Positions 59,538 to 64,000 of a stretch of DNA of 64,000 nt are shown piece by piece. The stretch comes from Eleusine coracana subsp. coracana. Lineage: Eukaryota > Streptophyta > Magnoliopsida > Poales > Poaceae. Within the stretch, counting starts at the first letter, position 1. Each line of letters begins with the position of its first letter. The position numbers and the translations under genes are program-made. The notes under the pieces were generated by a model. That model saw only the letters and a list, made by a program, of their open reading frames with translations, searched no databases and had not been told where the DNA came from. The DNA lies in assembly GCA_032690845.1 (NCBI GenBank), contig CM064417.1:11810501-11874500 (forward strand), read 5' to 3'.

Positions 59538-60570
59538 ATGAGTACGACAGGACCTTCTCGGACGCTCAGGGAACTTTCTCTACCATCTCCAGACGTGCTG
59601 GTGCCTCAACCCTTAGATGAGAAGGCCACGGCCTTCTCGTATGTATTGAACCCCATTATCATTAGCATGGCTGAAGCAAACAAATTCTTTGAAGCCAAAG
59701 AGGAGAACCCGTATACTCACTTATAAGATTTGGAGGCACTTTGCCAAACATTCCATCATAAAGGAGTGCCTCGGGATCTTTATAGGTGGCTGCTTTTCCC
59801 ATTCTCTTTGGGAGGAAAAACCAAAGAGTTGCACAAGGCAGCATCTCGAGAAGCAAAAGGTAAGTGGAGTGAGTTAGTTGGAAAATTTTGTCTCCGCTAT
59901 TTTCCTTTGCCAAAGGTGCAGAAGTTGAGAAGGGAAGTGGTGAACTTCTTACAAGAAGATGAAGAATCTCTCGCGGAAGACTGGACGCGTTTCCAAACGT
60001 TGTTGAAACAAGAACCTGACCTTGGCATTGATGAGAACATGTGCACTCAGACCTTCTACAAGGCCATAAACAATGAATCGAGGATGCATTTGGACGGGTC
60101 GGCCGGAGGAAGTTTTTTGAGATTAATAGCCAAGGTAGGGATCGAATTGTTAGGCAAAATTGCCGAGAATGAAGCTTTGCACAAGCATTGGGAAGAATAT
60201 TTAGAACCAAATCGGCAACGCCCAGAAGTTATGAAGAAGGAAGAGTCGCCAACTGAACAGATCTTGATGTCCGAGAGCAGATCAACGATTACTTTGAGAC
60301 AATTCAAAGAAATAGAGCCCCTCAGACTCACCTCTGTGGGTCTGACGTGTGCGTCGATCAGCGCAGTCTCTGAGCCGATCGGCGCAGCCGCGACAACAGG
60401 AGAACCGATCACCCTGACGACTCCGCCAAGTAGCAAGGAATATACCAAGATAGAAGGTGCGATTCTGGACAATCAATTGAAGGAATTTTAAGGGAATTTT
60501 GCTAAACCGAAGGAGGATAGAACATTGGCGAATGCTAAACCACTTGACGAATTTGAGCCGATGGACTAGA
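59538..60570 (+). pseudogene. Gag of the Athila-type element (broken)
   Basis: ATG at 59538. The first frame ends at a stop after ENPYTHL (59724). The rest runs in another frame with LYRWLLFPFSLGGKTKELH, WSELVGKFCLRYFP, EDWTRFQTLLKQ and YKAINNESRMHLDGSAGGSF, which is the typical gag of Athila/Tat elements. Near 60340-60395 the palindromic CGATCGGCGC module is part of the reading frame (SEPIGAA). Stops follow at 60489 and 60568. Confidence 0.85.
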
Positions 60571-60593
60571 TTCCTATTGATTTTTCGCAAGAA

Positions 60594-61524
60594 TTGCTTA
60601 ATATGAGAAGATCCTTCAGTCCGCAAGACGCCTCCGAAGCCAGAATTGAGTACAATTTCCCAAGTAATCGTCTCAAGTCAGAAGTTTTCGATCAAGAGAT
60701 TATTGGGAGAGTTTTAGGGAAGTTGTACAAGGATGATATAGAGCTTGATGGAACAAAGGTGAAACAAGCGAAGAGATTGCTAGACAGTTGCTTTGAGCCA
60801 TCCCCCTACAAAGGATTATGTGGTGTGTATGCTGTAGGAGTTACTGAAGAGGAAAAAGAAGAACCATACATACCCTATGAGATATCGGGAAAGAAATTTC
60901 CGAAAGCCTTGTGTGACTTTGGCTCTCGTGTCAGCTTGATGGCTTACGATGCATTCATGAGCATGCCTTATAGAACTCAACAGCGGCTGATGGGGACTGA
61001 ACTTGAGCTGATCATGGCGGATGGTAGGAAAACCAAGCCACTGGGAGTGATCAAGAATGTCAAAATGGAGATCAGCTCAAAAACAATGCCGGTAGATTTC
61101 TTCGTTCTAGACAATAAGGAAACTAGGGTTGAAGATATCATTCTAGGAAGGCCATTCTTAAGATTAGTACAAGCTGTTCTGGATGCTGGGAAAGGTCAAA
61201 TCACACTACACCTGGGAGAGGAAGAAGTGCAATTTCAATTTAATGATCCGTCTCATCAAGACTCTTCTTGCTATCAAGAATTCTGTCCAGAGGAAGACGA
61301 GAGGATAGGGATGGATATGGGAGACCCACTGGACCACATCATGCGTGAAACTAACAAGTGTACTGCCAGCGCCGATCAGCGCAACCCTTGCGCCGATCGG
61401 CTCAATCATACTGGCAGCGCCGATCTTCTTGACCCTTGCGCCAATCGGCTCAATCATAGTGGCAGCGCCGATCGGCGCGACCCTTGCACCGATCGGCTCT
61501 CGGGGAGCTACGCTATGAATATTT
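60594..61524 (+). pseudogene. Protease region of the Athila-type element, with 16-residue repeats
   Basis: The open frame of 310 codons contains the protease site ALCDFGSRVSLM and the conserved PVDFFVLD and DIILGRPFL, as in Athila-like pol. After position 61360 the frame runs through about three copies of a 48-bp unit, each giving 16 residues of the type SADxRxPCADRLNHxG. The DNA of these units is the CGCCGATCGGC module that also sits in the LTR. The frame ends at 61524, and pol resumes in another frame. Confidence 0.85.
61366..61503 (+). repeat. 48-bp tandem repeat of the palindromic module inside pol
   Basis: Three units (two full, one partial) carry GCGCCGATC, ACCCTTGCGCC and GATCGGCTCAATCAT in order. 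The unit length keeps the frame. One copy shares CGATCGGCGCGACCCTTGC with the LTR at about 58527-58546. Confidence 0.9.
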
Positions 61525-63049
61525 AGGAAAGAATAGAACATATCCAGTTATTGTGAACAACGTCCTAACAAAAGAAGAAACAGAGAGGCTTCTTGTTGTG
61601 CTCAAAAGGTATAAGAAGGCCATTGGTTACACATTGGATGACATCAAGGGAATCAGCCCCGCATTTTGCACCCACAAGATTAACTTGGAGGAGAATACTA
61701 AACCAGTGGTTGAAAGGATGCGAAGGTTGAAGGAATCAATGAAGCCGGTGGTTAAAAAGGAGATTTTGAAGCTGCTTAATGCAGGTATGATCTACCCTGT
61801 TGCTGATAGTGAATGGGTTAGTCTAGTGCATTGTGTACCCAAGAAAGGAGAGTTGACAGTAGTGTCTAACGAGAACAATGAGTTGATCCCTCAAAGGACT
61901 GTAACTGGATGGAGAATGTGCATAGATTATAGAAGCTTGAACAAAGTGACGAAGAAATATCACTATCCTCTTCCATTCATTGATGAGATGCTTGAAAGAT
62001 TAGCAAGGAATTCATACTTTTGTTATTTGGATGGATATAGTGGTTTCTTTCAAATACCGGTAAGACCAGAAGATCAGGAGAAAACTACGTTTACTTGCCC
62101 TTTTGGGACATATGCATATAGAAGGATGCCATTTGGTCTTTGCAACGCGCCTGCAATATTTCAAAGATGCATGAATGCAATATTCACTGAATTTATAGAA
62201 GATATTATGGAGGTATTTATGGATGACTTCTCCGTACATGGTGCTGATTTTGATAGCTGTTTGGAGAATTTGGAGAAGGTTTTAAAAAGGTGTGTTGAAT
62301 GCGATTTAGTTCTTAATTGGGAGAAGTGTCACTTCATGGTAACAGAAGGGATAGTACTTGGTCATGTCATATCTAAAAGAGGGATAGAGGTTGATAAGGC
62401 AAAGGTATCTACAGTTGAGAAATTACCTCCCTCTACTGATCTTACAACTTTGAGAAGTTTTCTTGGACATGCTAACTTCTATCGCAGATTTGTTAAGGAT
62501 TATTTGAAGATTGCTAAACCCCTGACAGAATTGTTAAAGCAAGATATAGAATTTGTTATGGATGAGGAAAGACTCTTGGCCTTCAGGAGATTAAAGGAAG
62601 CTCTATGTTCTGCACCCGTTATGCGGCCAGCTGATTGGAATCTACCTTTTGAAATTATGTGTGATGCAAGTGACTATGCAGTTAGAGCTGTTCTTGGACA
62701 ATGGAAGGAAGGTAAAGTGCATGCTATTTATTATGCTAGCAAAACTTTAAATAAGGCGCAAATAAATTATACAACAACTGAGAAGGAGATGCTACCTGTT
62801 ATATTTGCTTTTGAGAAGTTTAGATCCTACATTCTAAATTCTAAGGTGATCGTATATACTAATCATGCTGCTATAAGATACTTGGTTTCAAAGAAGGAGT
62901 CTCAACCTCGATTAATGCGATGGGTATTGATGCTACAAGAATTTGATTTGGAGATAAGAGATAAGAAAGGAGTAGAAAATTCTGTAGCAGATCATTTATC
63001 TCATCTTGAATCACCATCAACTGAGCCAATAAGAGATGAAATGCGATAA
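61484..63049 (+). pseudogene. Reverse transcriptase and RNase H of the Athila-type element
   Basis: This 521-codon frame is the best-kept pol in the window. RT motifs are WRMCIDYRSLNKVT, YCYLDGYSGF-like FCYLDGYSGFFQIP, FGTYAYRRMPFGLCNAP and the catalytic FMDD, all intact. A thumb follows, with GIVLGHVISKRGIEVDKAK. RNase H shows MCDASDYAV, IYYASKTLN, TTTEKEMLPVIFAFEKFR and ADHLSHLE. The first part (TYPVIVNN, GYTLDDIKGISP) shows that the true frame starts upstream of 61524, so a frameshift lies near 61500. It ends in a TAA at 63047. The family enzyme makes element cDNA. Confidence 0.92.
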
Positions 63050-63051
63050 GA

Positions 63052-64000
63052 GCAGTTATTTGCCGCATTTGACCGTAGAGAGAACTGGATGATGGATATT
63101 ATCAAAGGTTTCAAGGGACAAACTGATCTGATGAACAAGAACACAAGGAAAAGAGTTAAGAGTGAAATGAGAAAATTTATATGGGCTGACCCATACTTGT
63201 ATAGGTATTGCGAGGACAGAGCAGTACGGAGATATGTACCTAGAGAAGAAAGAGCAAGCATTATGCAAAATGTCATTCTTCGGATTATGGGGGACATTAC
63301 GGCTATTTCAGAACACGGGCAAAGGTATGAGCAAGTGGATTCTATTGGCCTACTAAGCATGAAGATGCAAAAAGGTATGTTGCAACATGTGCTCAATGCC
63401 AACGAATAGGGAATGTTAACAGTAGGAATGCAATGCCTCTTAAGTACAATCTTCAAGTCGATATCTTTGATGTTTGGGGTATGGATTTTATGGGACCCTT
63501 TGTGAATTTTCATGGTTTCGAGTATATATTGGTCGCCGTTGATTATGTCTCCAAGTGGGTCGAAGCAATGGCATGCAAGGCTAACACTACAAGAGAATCA
63601 AGGAGTATACTTTAGGAGCACATATTTCCTAGGTACGGGGTACCGAGGATAATAATTACAGATGAAGGATCCCATTTTATCGGAGGAGAATTTGCTAGGT
63701 TTTTAACCAAATCTGGAATTGAACATAGAATTGGGACAGCCTACCATCCCCAGACAAATGGACAAGCAGAAACTTCAAATAAGCAATTAAAATGAATTCT
63801 ATAGAAGATTGTTATAAAGGAAGGAAAAGATTGGGCCACGAAGCTTAATGGAGCATTCTGGACATATAGGACGACATTCAAGACACCAATTGGTATGACA
63901 CTGTATCAATTCGTCTATGGGAAATCGTGTCACCTACCGGTGGAATTGGAACATAAAGCTTCTTGGGCCATAAAGGAGATAAATCTGGATCTTGATGCCG
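63052..64000 (+). pseudogene. Integrase of the Athila-type element (broken, partial)
   Basis: After the TAA comes a linker (63089-63270), then, after a frameshift near 63270, a zinc-finger end CAQCQRIGN and the core WGMDFMGPF, VDYVSKWVEAM, stop (63613), IITDEGSHFIGGEF and PQTNGQAE. The second catalytic Asp and the final Glu are kept. A stop follows near 63793. The segment FVYGKSCHLPVELEHKASWA is the conserved Athila integrase tail. The gene runs out of the window. Confidence 0.88.

Larger units (their letters stand above)
58316..64000 (+). mobile_element. Athila-type Ty3/gypsy element, 5' part (continues past window)
   Basis: It is a 5' LTR (58316-59415), PBS, gag, protease, RT, RNase H and integrase in Ty3/gypsy order, all in + orientation. 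The left flank is GTCAC (58311-58315), so the right target copy should be GTCAC beyond the window. The sequence of gag, the protease region with FPKALCDFGS and the LTR architecture fit the Athila lineage. Several stops and frameshifts make this copy defective. Confidence 0.88.

Overview
The window is nuclear DNA of a grass, probably of the panicoid type. Introns are plant-like, coding sequence is sparse, and nested LTR retrotransposons and CACTA, hAT and MITE elements dominate. Only two intact host genes are visible. One is an 11-exon SBP-box transcription factor of the SPL1 type (26543-31129, +). The other is a single-coding-exon S-adenosylmethionine synthetase (32242-33432, -). They lie tail to tail about 1.1 kb apart. 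From memory, rice has the same neighbours on chromosome 1 (OsSPL1 and a SAMS gene with consecutive locus numbers), so this looks like a conserved gene pair. The exact species cannot be named from the sequence.

Left part (1-16300): an Athila-like Ty3/gypsy element in + orientation ends here. Its LTR (1470-2904 plus 12012-12445) is split by a degenerate Copia element on the - strand (2905-12011). That Copia has both LTRs, a tRNA-Met primer-binding site and a damaged gag-pol. A fragment of a related Copia LTR follows, then about 3 kb of repeat-like, partly GC-rich sequence without a credible gene.

Middle (16300-38460): a complete non-autonomous CACTA element with TAA target duplication (17132-18456), a broken hAT transposase gene (20585-21800), a MITE (23160-23512) and a RING-H2 gene fragment. 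Next comes the SPL1/SAMS pair. A TIR-bearing repeat (34881-35400) sits very close to the SAMS promoter, and a second CACTA remnant follows (37160-38460).

Right part (38461-64000): a stack of nested retroelements. The outermost is a Tat-type Ty3/gypsy element (LTR 38461-39103; gag-pol to 53487; 110-bp tandem repeats; a long antisense gene). It is interrupted by three insertions. The first is an internally deleted Copia element (39164-46076, TSD GGACC) that cuts the start of gag. The second is an Athila-type solo LTR in reverse orientation (48176-49808, TSD ACCAC) inside the protease. The third is an Athila-type element (58316 to beyond the window end) inside the antisense gene. All retroelement reading frames carry stops, frameshifts or lost catalytic residues, so none is likely to be autonomous. 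A recurring oddity is that three unrelated LTR families each carry their own cluster of short palindromes; in the Athila-type element the same palindromic module also sits inside the coding region.
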